The notes beneath the pieces were generated by a model. That model did not search any database and had not been told where the DNA came from. It was given only the letters and a program-made list of their open reading frames with translations. Shown piece after piece: positions 24,444 through 35,404 of a stretch of 36,150 nt of DNA. Position 1 is the stretch's first letter, and each line of letters starts with the position of its first letter. Source of the DNA: Planctomycetia bacterium (GTDB lineage: Bacteria > Planctomycetota > Planctomycetia > Planctomycetales > Planctomycetaceae); NCBI GenBank assembly GCA_016200145.1, contig JACQFH010000267.1, forward strand, positions 1 to 36,150, in the 5' to 3' direction. The position numbers and the translations under genes were made by a program.

Positions 24444-25607
24444 ATGAAGATCGACAGAATCGAAACCATCAACCTGTTGTTTGAATACACGGATGGGTTC
24501 GAGTACGCGGGCGGCAAGTGCACCGGGCGCCTGACGACGCTGGTCCTGGTGCACTGTGACAACGGAATGGTCGGTGTGGGATCGGCCTACACTCATCCGG
24601 CCCTGGCGTGGCTGGTGGTGCAGCAGCAGCTCGCGCCGCTCCTCGTCGGTGAAAATCCTGCCGAGGTCGAAAAGCTGTGGGAACGGATGTACCTTGTCAC
24701 TCGCTGGTATGGCCGCAAGGGCGCCACGATGTCGGCCCTGGGGGCGGTTGATACGGCTCTCTGGGACCTTCGCGGCAAAGCCGTGGGAAAGCCGGTCTGG
24801 GAACTGCTGGGCGGGAATCGACCACGGTGCCCCGCATACGCCAGCGCTCTGCTGTGGAAACCGGTGCCCCGGCTGGCGGACGAAGCAGGGGAGCTGGTCG
24901 CGCGGGGCTTTCGCCGGGTGAAGATGAGGCTCGCTCGGGGCGACGAATACGACCGCGCCGCCGTGACCGCCGTCCGAAAGGCGATTGGACCGGGCTGCGA
25001 CATCATGTGCGATGGCTCGATGCGTTACTCGCTCGACGCGGCGCGGGACCTTGGCCGGCATCTGGCTGCGCACGGCGTCTTCTGGTTCGAAGAGCCATTC
25101 GCGCCGGAAGACATCGACTCGTTCGCAGCGCTCAGGGGGACCGTGGGCGTGCGCCTGGCCGCTGGAGAAAACGAGTTCGGTTTCCAGGGCTTTCGCGAAC
25201 TGATTCGGGCTGGGGCTCTGGACATCGTGCAACCGGATGCCAGTCGCTGCGGCGGGATTTCGGAGGTCCAGCGCGTTGCCGTGCTGGCGCGGTCGGCCGG
25301 CCTGGCATTTGCTCCGCACACGTGGAGCGACGCAGTCGCCGTCATGGCCAATGCGCAGCTGGTCGCCGCGCATTCGAACGGGCTGACCGTCGAGGTCGAC
25401 CAGACGGGCAATCCCTTCATCGCCGAACTGCTGGTCGAACCCCTGTCAATCATCGACGGTGAGCTGACGCTGAGCCGCGCGCCAGGCCTGGGAATCGAGT
25501 TGAACCAGGCCGTTGTGGAACGGTACCGCCTCCGCGATCCCCTCGCGATTCCCGACGGCTGTTATTCAGACATGGTCTTTGGACGCCAGTTCTGGCGCCC
25601 CTCGTAA
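24444..25607 (+). CDS. Enolase-superfamily enzyme, mandelate racemase/muconate lactonizing type
   Basis: 387 residues. N-terminal capping domain, then the barrel with Lys160-Met-Arg162 (a K-x-R form of the K-x-K motif), metal ligands Asp190 (MCDGS), Glu216 (FEEPF) and Glu242 (AGENE), Asp265 (VQPDASRCGG) and His292 (FAPHTWSD). The His-Asp pair on strands 7 and 6 together with K-x-R is the mandelate racemase subgroup, mostly acid-sugar dehydratases and racemases. The substrate cannot be read from sequence. GAGG lies five bases before the ATG. It is divergent from the M81 gene, which could point to shared control. Confidence 0.88.
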   Translation: MKIDRIETINLLFEYTDGFEYAGGKCTGRLTTLVLVHCDNGMVGVGSAYTHPALAWLVVQQQLAPLLVGENPAEVEKLWERMYLVTRWYGRKGATMSALGAVDTALWDLRGKAVGKPVWELLGGNRPRCPAYASALLWKPVPRLADEAGELVARGFRRVKMRLARGDEYDRAAVTAVRKAIGPGCDIMCDGSMRYSLDAARDLGRHLAAHGVFWFEEPFAPEDIDSFAALRGTVGVRLAAGENEFGFQGFRELIRAGALDIVQPDASRCGGISEVQRVAVLARSAGLAFAPHTWSDAVAVMANAQLVAAHSNGLTVEVDQTGNPFIAELLVEPLSIIDGELTLSRAPGLGIELNQAVVERYRLRDPLAIPDGCYSDMVFGRQFWRPS

Positions 25608-25781
25608 CGGCGCAACTCGATTCGGGAACTATTCAGCTCCAGATGGACTCTAATCAGCGCGTTCGGACGGTTTCGTGTGCGGGCAGTCGCCGGCTTGTGC
25701 CGGTTGTGAAGCGAACTCCAAAAGCTCCTGGCCCATTCAGCGAGAGCGAGGTTTCCTGTGTCCGAATCACGAGGTTCTCCT

Positions 25782-27068
25782 GTGAAGCCAGTACTGTTTC
25801 ACAAAAGGGCCCTGGCCGGTCTTCTGGCCGCTGTGGCGTTTGGAGTTCCCGCCGTGTCGTGGTGGAGCGGGCGGGAGGGGCTGACTCCCGCCGGTGTCGG
25901 GGCCGTCGTCGCTGCGGAACCAGGACCGGTGGACCCGGCGGTCGCCGCACCGAAGGATGTCTCCGCACCCCAATCCGTCAATCCTCGACCAGCCGGTGCG
26001 ACGCACGACGAAGCTCCCCAGATCGAGTTCTTCCCGCGCCCGTCAAAGACGGAATCCCGGATCTTCGAAGCGCTCGACAAGCCCACCACCGTTGATTTTG
26101 CGGACACGTCTTTGGTGTTCTGCCTGGCGTACTTGCAGGACTACCACAAATTCAGCGTGTTGATCGACCGGCGGGCCCTGGACGATGCAGGGGTGAAGCT
26201 CGACCAGCCGATCACGTTGCGAGCGGCTGGAATCACGCTCAGAAGCATTCTGAAATTGCTGCTGGAACCGGTCCAGTTGTTGTACGTCGTCGAAAACGAC
26301 CTGTTGAAGATTACGACCGTCTCGTCGTACAGCAAGAGACTGATCACCCGCATTTATCCGGTGCGCGACCTGTCGTCGAACCAAGTCGTCGCCAGGGAGG
26401 GGACGAAAGACGCACCTGTGACTGAGCGCCCCGGCGACCTGGAGACGGCGATCACGAAGACGATCGATCCGGATTCATGGGACGACAAAGCGGGTCCCGC
26501 GTCGATTACTTTCGTCACTGCCTCCGGCAGCCTGGTGATTCGCCAGACGCCGCCGGCGCACGAAAAAATTCTAAGATTGCTCCGAGATCTGCGCGAAGCC
26601 AGGCGCATCGGACAGCGCGTCCCGGATAAGAAAGTCGCCCCAACAACCAGTTGGCGATTCCGCGGTCCGCGGCGAGCGGAAGCCTATTCGCTGGTCGGAA
26701 TTCTGGATCTCGACGGAGATGGCAAAGGGGACCGCGACCTGATCCTGGATATGATTGCCGCCAGCACCGGAAAGGTCGACAACGAGATCGACGAACAAGG
26801 CGTCCTGCGGGTCGACGGCCAGGTCGAGGACAGGCCGTCCTTTTCCGACAGGACGAAATTCATTGTGCTCGGCAAGATCCCCCAACCCGCCGACTTGTCT
26901 GACGCCGACCAGATCGCCACGAGCCTGAAGATCGCCGAGCATTACATGTTGCTGGAAGCCCAGGCCCGTGAACGCGGCGTACGCACCATCGGCCTCGAAG
27001 AATTCGTGCGCTTCATCGGCTTTGAGCGAGTGACCGCACCGGGTCCGGATACGCCCCCCAGGGATTGA
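25782..27068 (+). CDS. Exported protein with secretin-N/STN-like domain and Ca-binding-like loop
   Basis: 428 residues from GTG 25782 (GAGG seven bases upstream); GTG 25758 would add eight residues. The N-terminus is a signal or anchor helix (ALAGLLAAVAFGVPAVSWW). A Pro/Ala-rich linker leads to a domain at about 98-180 (TTVDFADTSLVFCLAYLQDY, then LRSILKLLLEPVQLLYVVEN) with the pattern of secretin N0/STN modules: L-x-x-x-x-V-x-x-D, then a beta-alpha-beta. The region at about 309-320 reads DLDGDGKGDRDLI, an EF-hand or dockerin-like loop that is one residue short of the canonical spacing. No secretin pore domain is seen, so this is not a full PilQ or GspD. Function unknown; such proteins are common in planctomycetes. 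Confidence 0.65.
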   Translation: MKPVLFHKRALAGLLAAVAFGVPAVSWWSGREGLTPAGVGAVVAAEPGPVDPAVAAPKDVSAPQSVNPRPAGATHDEAPQIEFFPRPSKTESRIFEALDKPTTVDFADTSLVFCLAYLQDYHKFSVLIDRRALDDAGVKLDQPITLRAAGITLRSILKLLLEPVQLLYVVENDLLKITTVSSYSKRLITRIYPVRDLSSNQVVAREGTKDAPVTERPGDLETAITKTIDPDSWDDKAGPASITFVTASGSLVIRQTPPAHEKILRLLRDLREARRIGQRVPDKKVAPTTSWRFRGPRRAEAYSLVGILDLDGDGKGDRDLILDMIAASTGKVDNEIDEQGVLRVDGQVEDRPSFSDRTKFIVLGKIPQPADLSDADQIATSLKIAEHYMLLEAQARERGVRTIGLEEFVRFIGFERVTAPGPDTPPRD

Positions 27069-27171
27069 TGCCCAGCATCTCGCAGCGCGAGCATACTATC
27101 GCATTGCTGAACTCTCCGACGATCAGCCGATCCAGACGGAATTCCGTACTGCCGCCGAGAACGTCGTCGCT

Positions 27172-29084
<1,913 letters not shown>

Positions 29085-29170
29085 GGCTGAAGCGCCACGG
29101 CGGCGAGCCGAACCCGGCTGCCTGTCGATGATTTGTTGAGAGCACCGAACGACTGCGAACGGTTCGTCCC

Positions 29171-29674
29171 ATGTCATCCCCATCCGTCGCTCGCGATCCC
29201 TGGCAGGGCTGGCTCACGTCGCTGGCCTTCTGGGCGTGTCTGTTCCTGGCGGCGGCGCTGTACGCGGCGGTGGCGCTGGCGCCCAAGCTTCTGGCGTATC
29301 TCGCCCTCGAACGCGAATTCGAGGCGAATCAATGGCGGCTGGTTGCGCTCGACCGGCAGGTGTCGCACCTGGAGAAGGTGATCGAAGCCCAGACTCACGA
29401 CCCGGCCTTCGTGCGCGAGCAGGCCCGCTCGGCGTTCGACATTACCAGCCCCGATGAGCAGCGGATTCCGGTCGACTCGCACCTGCGACTCAGTATCGAG
29501 GCGGCGGCGCCGGCTGCGAAATCCCCGGCCCGATCGCTTCCCTGGTACTCACCGCTGCTGGCGGCAGTGGCCCGTTCGCGCGACGCCGGCTCTGCGCTGC
29601 TGGGAGTCGCCGCCGCCCTCGTGCTGTATGCGTTCACTTTTTTGACCGATCGCCGGTATGCACCGCGAGCGTAA
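29171..29674 (+). CDS. FtsB/DivIC-like septum-formation-initiator protein
   Basis: 167 residues. A membrane helix (about 14-44) is followed by a coiled coil (LALEREFEANQWRLVALDRQ, then VSHLEKVIEAQTHDP) and by AFVREQARSAFDITSPDEQR, which matches the FtsB/DivIC end (D-P-x-x-I/V-E-x-x-A-R-x-x-x-x-x-x-x-P-x-E). The family is a bitopic periplasmic-coil protein of the FtsQBL divisome complex. Unusual here is a C-terminal extension of about 70 residues with a second membrane helix (SALLGVAAALVLYAFTFL). The gene comes 86 bases after enolase; eno-ftsB/divIC order is known from proteobacteria and actinobacteria. Family call is reasonable but rests on a weak, short motif. Confidence 0.68.
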   Translation: MSSPSVARDPWQGWLTSLAFWACLFLAAALYAAVALAPKLLAYLALEREFEANQWRLVALDRQVSHLEKVIEAQTHDPAFVREQARSAFDITSPDEQRIPVDSHLRLSIEAAAPAAKSPARSLPWYSPLLAAVARSRDAGSALLGVAAALVLYAFTFLTDRRYAPRA

Positions 29675-29737
29675 GATCTGTCGCCTCTCGATTCTCGCCT
29701 CTCCCCCGCTTCGTTCCCATTCACAACACACGCACCC

Positions 29738-29770
29738 GGGGCGGACCAATTCTCTTCGAATTGGTGCCCC
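29738..29770. terminator. GGGGC..ACCAATTC-TCTTC-GAATTGGT-GCCCC hairpin
   Basis: An 8-bp perfect inner stem with a five-base loop, extended by five further pairs across a two-base bulge. It sits between the convergent FtsB-like gene (stop 29674) and the 29799 gene, so it can end both transcripts. Confidence 0.6.
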
Positions 29771-29798
29771 TGCCCCGGCTCGCAGGCCCGCGCTTGCA

Positions 29799-30662
29799 TC
29801 ACGTTCCCGGCGCCCCCTCACCCGCGGCCGGGCGGGCGTAGAACTGGGACAGATCGAGATTTCCCTTGAGCTCGGATTCGACGAGGTGCAAGCGCTTTTC
29901 GAGCTGCGCGAGCTTGGCCTGCAGAGCGGGCAATTCGCGCTCGGCATCGTAGGCGGGACGCGCACGCGGCACCACGGGGTAGCCCAGTTGCCGCTGCAGT
30001 GCGGCGAACATGTACAAGGGCTCTTTGCCGCGATTGGCTTTGGCGATCCGCCCCTCCTTCGCTCCGAATAACACGGCGTGCGGCGATTGAAATCCCGCGT
30101 CGCCCATCGCGCGACGGGTGTCGTTCACAAATTCTTCGCTGCTGAGGTACATCAGGTCGGCGAATTCCAGGGCTCCCAATTGCAATCGCGCCCGCAGGAT
30201 CCAATCGCGCCATGCTTCGTCGTACATCGGGTCCAGGGCGATCGCTTCCATCCCGCGGTCGTAACCCAGCTTGTTGCGGCTGATGGATTCGAACTGGTAC
30301 ACGAACAGCCCGGCCGGTGTCGGCAAATTGGCCCGGTACTGGGCCTCATATTGCAGCACTTCGAACGCCGTGCGCTGGTCGAATCGCGACCGGTCCTCTT
30401 CGGCCCGTGAAATGACGAACGTCTGAAATGGACTGAAGTAATGCACGAGGTGCGCCATTCCCGTGCTGAGCCTCCCCGTATGCAGAATTTCTCCCTTGAG
30501 GAATTCGATCGCCAGGGGGAGTTTCGTCGTCGACAGGATTTCTTCGTGGATCGTCGCCAGAATCTCCTGGGCAGGGACGTTTTCGCCGAGCCGTTCACGA
30601 ACGACACGAAAGAAGTACGCCTGCTCGATGTATTCTTCGCGATCGAGAGCCTGACTGGTCAT
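29799..30662 (-). CDS. Conserved cytoplasmic protein of unknown function
   Basis: 287 residues from MTSQALDREEYIEQAYFFRV; a longer frame to 30707 has no ribosome site either. No membrane helix or signal. The body is mostly alpha-helical with motifs FLKGEILHTGRLSTGMAHL, HYFSPFQTFV, GLFVYQFESISRNKLGYDRG and EAWRDWILRARLQLG, which look conserved and globular. The C-terminus holds a short coiled coil (ALQAKLAQLEKRLHLVESEL) and a loose tail. I do not recognise the family. Convergent with the FtsB-like gene; the upstream gene on the same strand ends 141 bases away. Confidence 0.7.
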   Translation of the reverse strand: MTSQALDREEYIEQAYFFRVVRERLGENVPAQEILATIHEEILSTTKLPLAIEFLKGEILHTGRLSTGMAHLVHYFSPFQTFVISRAEEDRSRFDQRTAFEVLQYEAQYRANLPTPAGLFVYQFESISRNKLGYDRGMEAIALDPMYDEAWRDWILRARLQLGALEFADLMYLSSEEFVNDTRRAMGDAGFQSPHAVLFGAKEGRIAKANRGKEPLYMFAALQRQLGYPVVPRARPAYDAERELPALQAKLAQLEKRLHLVESELKGNLDLSQFYARPAAGEGAPGT

Positions 30663-30803
30663 TGCGGATCGGATGGGATCAATCGAAGCGTGACGGCGAC
30701 GGGCCAACGGATAGCGACAGTCATTCCATTATACGACCGCCTCGGTATCCAAGTCATCCGCCTTTCGCGCGACACGGCAATCCCGTGCAGCCCGCCCGGG
30801 GAA

Positions 30804-31502
30804 TCAGGCGACAGTCAGGTGGAGGTCGAGACCGCGAAGCGCGGACTCCGCTGCTTCTCGAAGAATACTGTCTGTGCTCTCGGTGGCGATTTTCAGAGCG
30901 TCGACGATCGGACGGGTGCATTCCCCAATTTGTCCCACCGCATAGGCTGCCGCGGTCCGCGCGTTGTTGTCGGCGGATTCGAGAACGATCAGCAAGACGG
31001 GGAGGGCCCTTTCTCCCAATGCAATGACGGCGGACACCGTGACGTCCGTGGGATTCTGCGTCATCGCCTGCACTTTGGCGCTCGTGCGCATCCACGTGCG
31101 CACGACAAACACCAGGACGGTTGTCGGGACCAGACATAACCCGAGGAGCGCCGTGAGCAAGCGGCCGGAGATCGAAAACTCGATGACCAAGAGCGCTGCC
31201 AGAATGCAGAAATGGAGACTCCAGAATCCGATAATCCGCTCGATGCCCCAGGCTCGAAAATTCCAGGCGGCAGTCCAGAACCGCCCGAATGTCCAACGGA
31301 ACGCATAAATCGCCGGCAGGACGAGCAGCGAGGCCAGCATGGCCAGAGGGCTTCTTCCACACTGCGAAAGCAAGTCGGATGCGTCGCGAGTAATCAATTC
31401 ACGAGGTTCCGCAAACAGATTCCCGTAGACGTACACGCAGATGACGTTCACGACGACGCCTGCGACGAAGAGCGTCAGATTCACCTTGTCAGGATCGCTC
31501 AT
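30804..31502 (-). CDS. Membrane protein with C-terminal HEAT-like repeat
   Basis: 232 residues. Four membrane helices: FVAGVVVNVICVYVYGNLF, LAMLASLLVLPAIYAF, LHFCILAALLVIEFSI and LLTALLGLCLVPTTVLVFVV. The last about 75 residues are soluble and read as HEAT-type helix pairs (ALGERALPVLLIVLESADN, then RTAAAYAVGQIGECTRPIVD, then ILREAAESALRGL). A cytoplasmic protein-binding tail on a membrane anchor is likely; no enzyme motif is seen. Weak ribosome site. Divergent from the HEAT+PDZ gene at 31762, across 259 bases that contain the palindrome at 31637. Confidence 0.65.
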   Translation of the reverse strand: MSDPDKVNLTLFVAGVVVNVICVYVYGNLFAEPRELITRDASDLLSQCGRSPLAMLASLLVLPAIYAFRWTFGRFWTAAWNFRAWGIERIIGFWSLHFCILAALLVIEFSISGRLLTALLGLCLVPTTVLVFVVRTWMRTSAKVQAMTQNPTDVTVSAVIALGERALPVLLIVLESADNNARTAAAYAVGQIGECTRPIVDALKIATESTDSILREAAESALRGLDLHLTVA

Positions 31503-31636
31503 CGTTTAACCGCCCCCCCTGGCACGGCATTCCAAAAGAACCGATGTCGGCGTCGTTGTCGAAGCCGGCGCAGAATGCCCCTCTCGGTCTTCCAGATTAC
31601 CAGGAAAGTGCGAGACTTCAACAATACTGCATCTGG

Positions 31637-31659
31637 TTCCCACGCTCTGCGTGGGAACG
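31637..31659. repeat. GTTCCCACGC-TCT-GCGTGGGAAC palindrome
   Basis: A perfect 10-bp stem with a three-base loop. The core TTCCCACGC...GCGTGGGAA is a REP-like sequence that I recall from many bacterial genomes. It lies between divergent genes; nothing else is evident in this gap except a weak TACAAT at 31706-31711 that could serve as a -10 box for the plus-strand gene. Confidence 0.7.
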
Positions 31660-31761
31660 AGGCGAAGAAGGCACTGCGGTCTTTTCGTGGCTCGCTGGAA
31701 TGCCGTACAATATGATTTCGAGGAAACCCGGACCTCGTCGCGCGTGAATCGGCGTGAAGCT

Positions 31762-32784
31762 ATGACAGGAATGCGGACAGTGAGGATCATCGCCGTGCTG
31801 CTGGTCGCAGGTCCGTGGGCCTGGGTTGCCGCAGAAGACTCGCCGCGCTCCGAGACCGACGCCAAAGCAGAGACGCGATCGGCGATCGCGGCAGAGATCG
31901 CGCGGCTGGGCGACGCGCGCTTCGAGGTTCGCGAAACGGCGATGCAACAGCTCGGGCGCGCCGGAATCGAGGCCGTCGAGCCGCTGCTGGCGGCAGCCCA
32001 GGGAGAAAATCTGGAGGTGACCTGGCGGGCCACTCGGGCCCTGGGGCGACTGATCGATACCGATGATGCAGCTCGATTTGCGGCAGCCGAACGAGCCCTC
32101 GAGCGGCTCGAGGCCTCCGGCCATCGCGCGGCCGCGCGGCGCGCCGTGGCGGCGCTCGAAACGCAGCCTGAGAAACGCTGGAGATTTGCCCTGGCGCGGT
32201 TCGAGGCCCTGGGAGGCTGGGCCGCGCCGCGACGCGACGACGAACAGGGAACGCCGGTGCCGACTCCGCCTCCACCGATCATCTTGCCGCAGTATTTCGT
32301 CGTCCCGCCGGATTGGAAGGGAGGCGCCGCAGGACTGGCCAACATCCGGCGCATGGACAGCGCTCTGCAGACCCTGCTGCCGCTCGACCGGAAGCTCGGA
32401 ATCTACGTGATCGACGGCGCCGACGTTGCGCCGCAAGCGGTCGACGAGACACAAAACTCGCTGCGGTTCATGGAATTCGCATCGCGAGGCCGGGCGCGGC
32501 TGGGAGTTTCGTTTCTGTTCGACGTGCGCGGGCGGGGGCTGGAAGTCCGCGACATCGAGCGCGACGCGGCCGACGCCACAAAAGACGCCCTGAAGCGGGG
32601 CGACCTGGTCATCAAGTACGACGGAGAAACGCTCACCGATTTCGATCATCTGACCCGCATCACGCGACGGCACGACGTGGGGGACAAGTTGCGCGTGGAA
32701 GTCCGCCGCAACGGCGAACCGGTCGAATCCGAGATCGAGCTGACCGGCTGGAAGAAGCCCGAGATCTCGCCGAAGGGGAAATGA
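31762..32784 (+). CDS. Exported HEAT-repeat and PDZ-domain protein
   Basis: 340 residues from ATG 31762 (ATG 31771 is three codons on); a frame from 31651 precedes the signal and was not used. Signal peptide VRIIAVLLVAGPWAWVAAE. The first part (about 25-150) is HEAT-like: IARLGDARFEVRETAMQQLG, then AVEPLLAAAQGENLEVTWRA. A Pro-rich linker (TPVPTPPPPIILPQ) follows, then the last about 95 residues form a PDZ domain: RARLGVSFLFDVRGRGLEVR, DALKRGDLVIKYDGETLTDF, and DKLRVEVRRNGEP. No protease catalytic triad is present, so it should bind, not cut, proteins in the periplasm. Same strand as the following toroid-DUF4159 gene, 140 bases apart. Confidence 0.75.
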   Translation: MTGMRTVRIIAVLLVAGPWAWVAAEDSPRSETDAKAETRSAIAAEIARLGDARFEVRETAMQQLGRAGIEAVEPLLAAAQGENLEVTWRATRALGRLIDTDDAARFAAAERALERLEASGHRAAARRAVAALETQPEKRWRFALARFEALGGWAAPRRDDEQGTPVPTPPPPIILPQYFVVPPDWKGGAAGLANIRRMDSALQTLLPLDRKLGIYVIDGADVAPQAVDETQNSLRFMEFASRGRARLGVSFLFDVRGRGLEVRDIERDAADATKDALKRGDLVIKYDGETLTDFDHLTRITRRHDVGDKLRVEVRRNGEPVESEIELTGWKKPEISPKGK

Positions 32785-32924
32785 GGGGCGATGTCTCACT
32801 CTTGGTTACGGTCTCGGGCCGGAATAATCTCCAATTCTCGCGGCCTGTCGGGTCTGGTATCATTCAGGAGAGCGAGCATTTCTGCCGCGAGATCCGCGGA
32901 ACGGTCACCCCCGGAGTCGTTTCG

Positions 32925-35312
32925 ATGCGCCGGCCCCTCTTGCGTCTGCTGACCTGTCTCGTTGTAATCGCCGCGATTGGGCTCCCGCAGGCGGCGGGCG
33001 TCGCGCAGGCCGAGGTGACCGGCAAACAGGTGGTCGATGCGATCGAAAAGGCCAAACAGGTGCTGATCTCGGTGCAACAGCCGAGCGGCTCGTGGCGGTC
33101 GAGCATTGGCGGCGACATGCACGAAACGGGAATCACGAGCCTCGTGCTGCTGGCATTGCTCAACACCGGCATGACTCCCGCCGATCCGCCGATCGAGCGC
33201 GGCCTGACCTGGCTGAGGCGCCAGAACCCGTCGCTCACGTACGAGATTTCGCTGATGATTCAGGCGCTGGCCGCGGCGAAAGACGGAAAACGCGACTTCG
33301 CCCGCGTCGCCGAATTGGCCGCGCAGCTCGAAGACATGCAGATCCGCACCGGCGTCAACGCCGGCTCGTGGACGTACACCCGGGGAGGGGGGGGCGACCG
33401 CAGTAACGGCCAGTTCGCCGTGCTCGGCCTGCGTGAAGCCCAGGAAATGGGGATTTCCGTCAGCTTCGAAACATGGAAGCGGGCGCGCAACCACTGGCTG
33501 ACGACGCAGAACGACGACGGGAGCTGGTCGTACAGCGGAGGCAGGCAGCCCGGAGGCGGCAGCGGCAGCATGACCGTTGCCGGAATCGCCACCCTGGTCA
33601 TCACGCAGGCCATGATGCGGGCCGGCGAGAAAGAGCTGAACGCCGACGGCACACCCAACTGTTGCGGCGATCCGGTGGTCGACAAGCCGCTCGAAGACGC
33701 CTGCCGCTGGATGGGAGACCATTTCGCGGTGACCAACAATCCCGGCGACGGGCGCTGGCTGCTGTATTACCTGTACGGCCTCGAGCGGGCAGGCCGATTC
33801 AGCGGGCGGCGATTCTTCATCGGCAGCCGGAACCAGAAGCGCGACTGGTATCGCGAGGGGGCCGAGTACCTCGTCAGCATGCAGAACCAGTTCAGCGGCA
33901 CGTGGAAAGAGGGGGACCAGAATGCCGTCGTGGGCACGAGCTTCGTGCTGATGTTCCTGTCGAAAGGGCTGGCGCCGGTGCTGATCAATAAGCTTCAGCA
34001 CGGACCGCGCGACGGGAATCGGCCGGGCATCGCGAACATCGACTGGAACCGGCACCCGGACGACGTGCGGAACCTGACGCAGCTCATCAGCTACCGCCCC
34101 AAATGGCCGAAACTCTTGTCCTGGCAGACGGTCGACGTGTCGCAGGCGACGGTCGGCGATCTGATGCAGGCGCCGATCCTGTTCATCAGCGGCTCCGACG
34201 CACCGCAGTTCACGCCGCAGGACGTCGCTTTGCTCAAAGAGTACATCCTGCAGGGCGGGTTTATTCTCGTCAACAACAACAACTGCAAGGGCCTGGCGTT
34301 CGACGAAGGGTTCCGCGACCTGGTGCGGCAGATGTACCCCCCGCCGGAGGCGCAGCTCAAAAAGCTGGGGCCCGATCACCCGGTGTTTCGCAGCGAATGG
34401 AACCTGATCGATCCGGAAACCGGCAGCCCGTCGGTCGAGATGTGGGGGGTCGACGTCGGTTGCCGCACGAGCATCATGTATTCGCCGTACGATCTGGCCT
34501 GCCTGTGGGACAAATGGACGTCGTTCAAGGTCCCCGGCCGGCCGCAGCAGATTGTGTCGATGATCGACAAAGCCACCAAGGCGGGGACCAACATCGTGGC
34601 GTACGTGACGGGCCGCGAGATCATGAACAAGATTCAGCAGCAGGAACAGGTGCTGGCCGCTGCCGAGCCCGACCGGGTTGCCCGAGACCTTTTGGAGATC
34701 AAGAAAATCCGTTACACGGGCGACTGGGACGCGGCCCCGCAGGCACTCAAGAACCTGCTGATCGCGCTGGGGCGCACGACCGGCGCGCCGGTCGCTTCGA
34801 AGCCGCGCGATTTGCAGCTTCTCGATCCGAAACTGTTCCGCAGCCCGATCGTGTACATGCACGGCCGGCACGATTTCAATTTGAGCCGCAACGAGCAGGA
34901 GAAGCTCAAAGAATACATCGGCCAGGGGGGGGTGCTGTTTTCAGACGCGTGCTGCGGGGTGCCGGCGTACGATCGCAGTTTTCGGGCGCTGATGAAACAG
35001 CTCTTCCCCGACAATCCGCTCAAGCGGATTCCTCCCGATCACGAAATCTTCCGGATCGGGCACGAGTTGAAGACCGTGAAGCGCCGCGAGCCCGACGTCG
35101 ACCAGGTGAATTCAGCCCTGCAAGTGAGCGTGCGGACGGTTGAGCCGTTTCTCGAAGGGATCGAAATCAACGGCCGCTACGTCATCGTCTATTCGAAGTA
35201 CGACATCAGTTGCGCGCTCGAGCGGCAGGCTTCGGTGGCATGCACAGGCTACGTGCATGAAGACGCCGTGCGCATCGGCATCAATGTGATCCTCTATTTC
35301 CTGAACCAGTAG
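32925..35312 (+). CDS. Exported alpha/alpha-toroid protein fused to two DUF4159 domains
   Basis: 795 residues from MRRPLLRLLTCLVVIAAIGL, ATG with GGAG eight bases before it; a frame from 32313 overlaps the PDZ gene and was rejected. After the signal, residues about 30-360 carry toroid repeats (AKQVLISVQQPSGSWRSS, LTWLRRQNPSLTYEIS, HWLTTQNDDGSWSYSGG, YLVSMQNQFSGTWKEGD). Two DUF4159 copies follow: about 410-535 (APILFISGSDAPQFTPQD, LKEYILQGGFILVNNNN, MYSPYDLACLW) and about 635-795 (SPIVYMHGRHDFNLSRNE, LKEYIGQGGVLFSDACCG, VYSKYDISCALE). DUF4159 has a Rossmann-like layout and no known role. The N-terminal half is of the same class as the 12758 gene. It is likely a periplasmic protein. Confidence 0.85.
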   Translation: MRRPLLRLLTCLVVIAAIGLPQAAGVAQAEVTGKQVVDAIEKAKQVLISVQQPSGSWRSSIGGDMHETGITSLVLLALLNTGMTPADPPIERGLTWLRRQNPSLTYEISLMIQALAAAKDGKRDFARVAELAAQLEDMQIRTGVNAGSWTYTRGGGGDRSNGQFAVLGLREAQEMGISVSFETWKRARNHWLTTQNDDGSWSYSGGRQPGGGSGSMTVAGIATLVITQAMMRAGEKELNADGTPNCCGDPVVDKPLEDACRWMGDHFAVTNNPGDGRWLLYYLYGLERAGRFSGRRFFIGSRNQKRDWYREGAEYLVSMQNQFSGTWKEGDQNAVVGTSFVLMFLSKGLAPVLINKLQHGPRDGNRPGIANIDWNRHPDDVRNLTQLISYRPKWPKLLSWQTVDVSQATVGDLMQAPILFISGSDAPQFTPQDVALLKEYILQGGFILVNNNNCKGLAFDEGFRDLVRQMYPPPEAQLKKLGPDHPVFRSEWNLIDPETGSPSVEMWGVDVGCRTSIMYSPYDLACLWDKWTSFKVPGRPQQIVSMIDKATKAGTNIVAYVTGREIMNKIQQQEQVLAAAEPDRVARDLLEIKKIRYTGDWDAAPQALKNLLIALGRTTGAPVASKPRDLQLLDPKLFRSPIVYMHGRHDFNLSRNEQEKLKEYIGQGGVLFSDACCGVPAYDRSFRALMKQLFPDNPLKRIPPDHEIFRIGHELKTVKRREPDVDQVNSALQVSVRTVEPFLEGIEINGRYVIVYSKYDISCALERQASVACTGYVHEDAVRIGINVILYFLNQ

Positions 35313-35404
35313 GGGTGTCGTCTGTGCCAGAGAGCGGCATGGCGACTCTTCCCAGCCGGATCAGCCCGCTCGCCGTTCACCGCGGATTCCACTACAATTG
35401 CAGC

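Noticed and set aside
32796-34871. A 691-codon minus-strand frame
   Set aside because: Antisense shadow of the toroid-DUF4159 gene, with Arg/His/Val-rich composition and no start signals.
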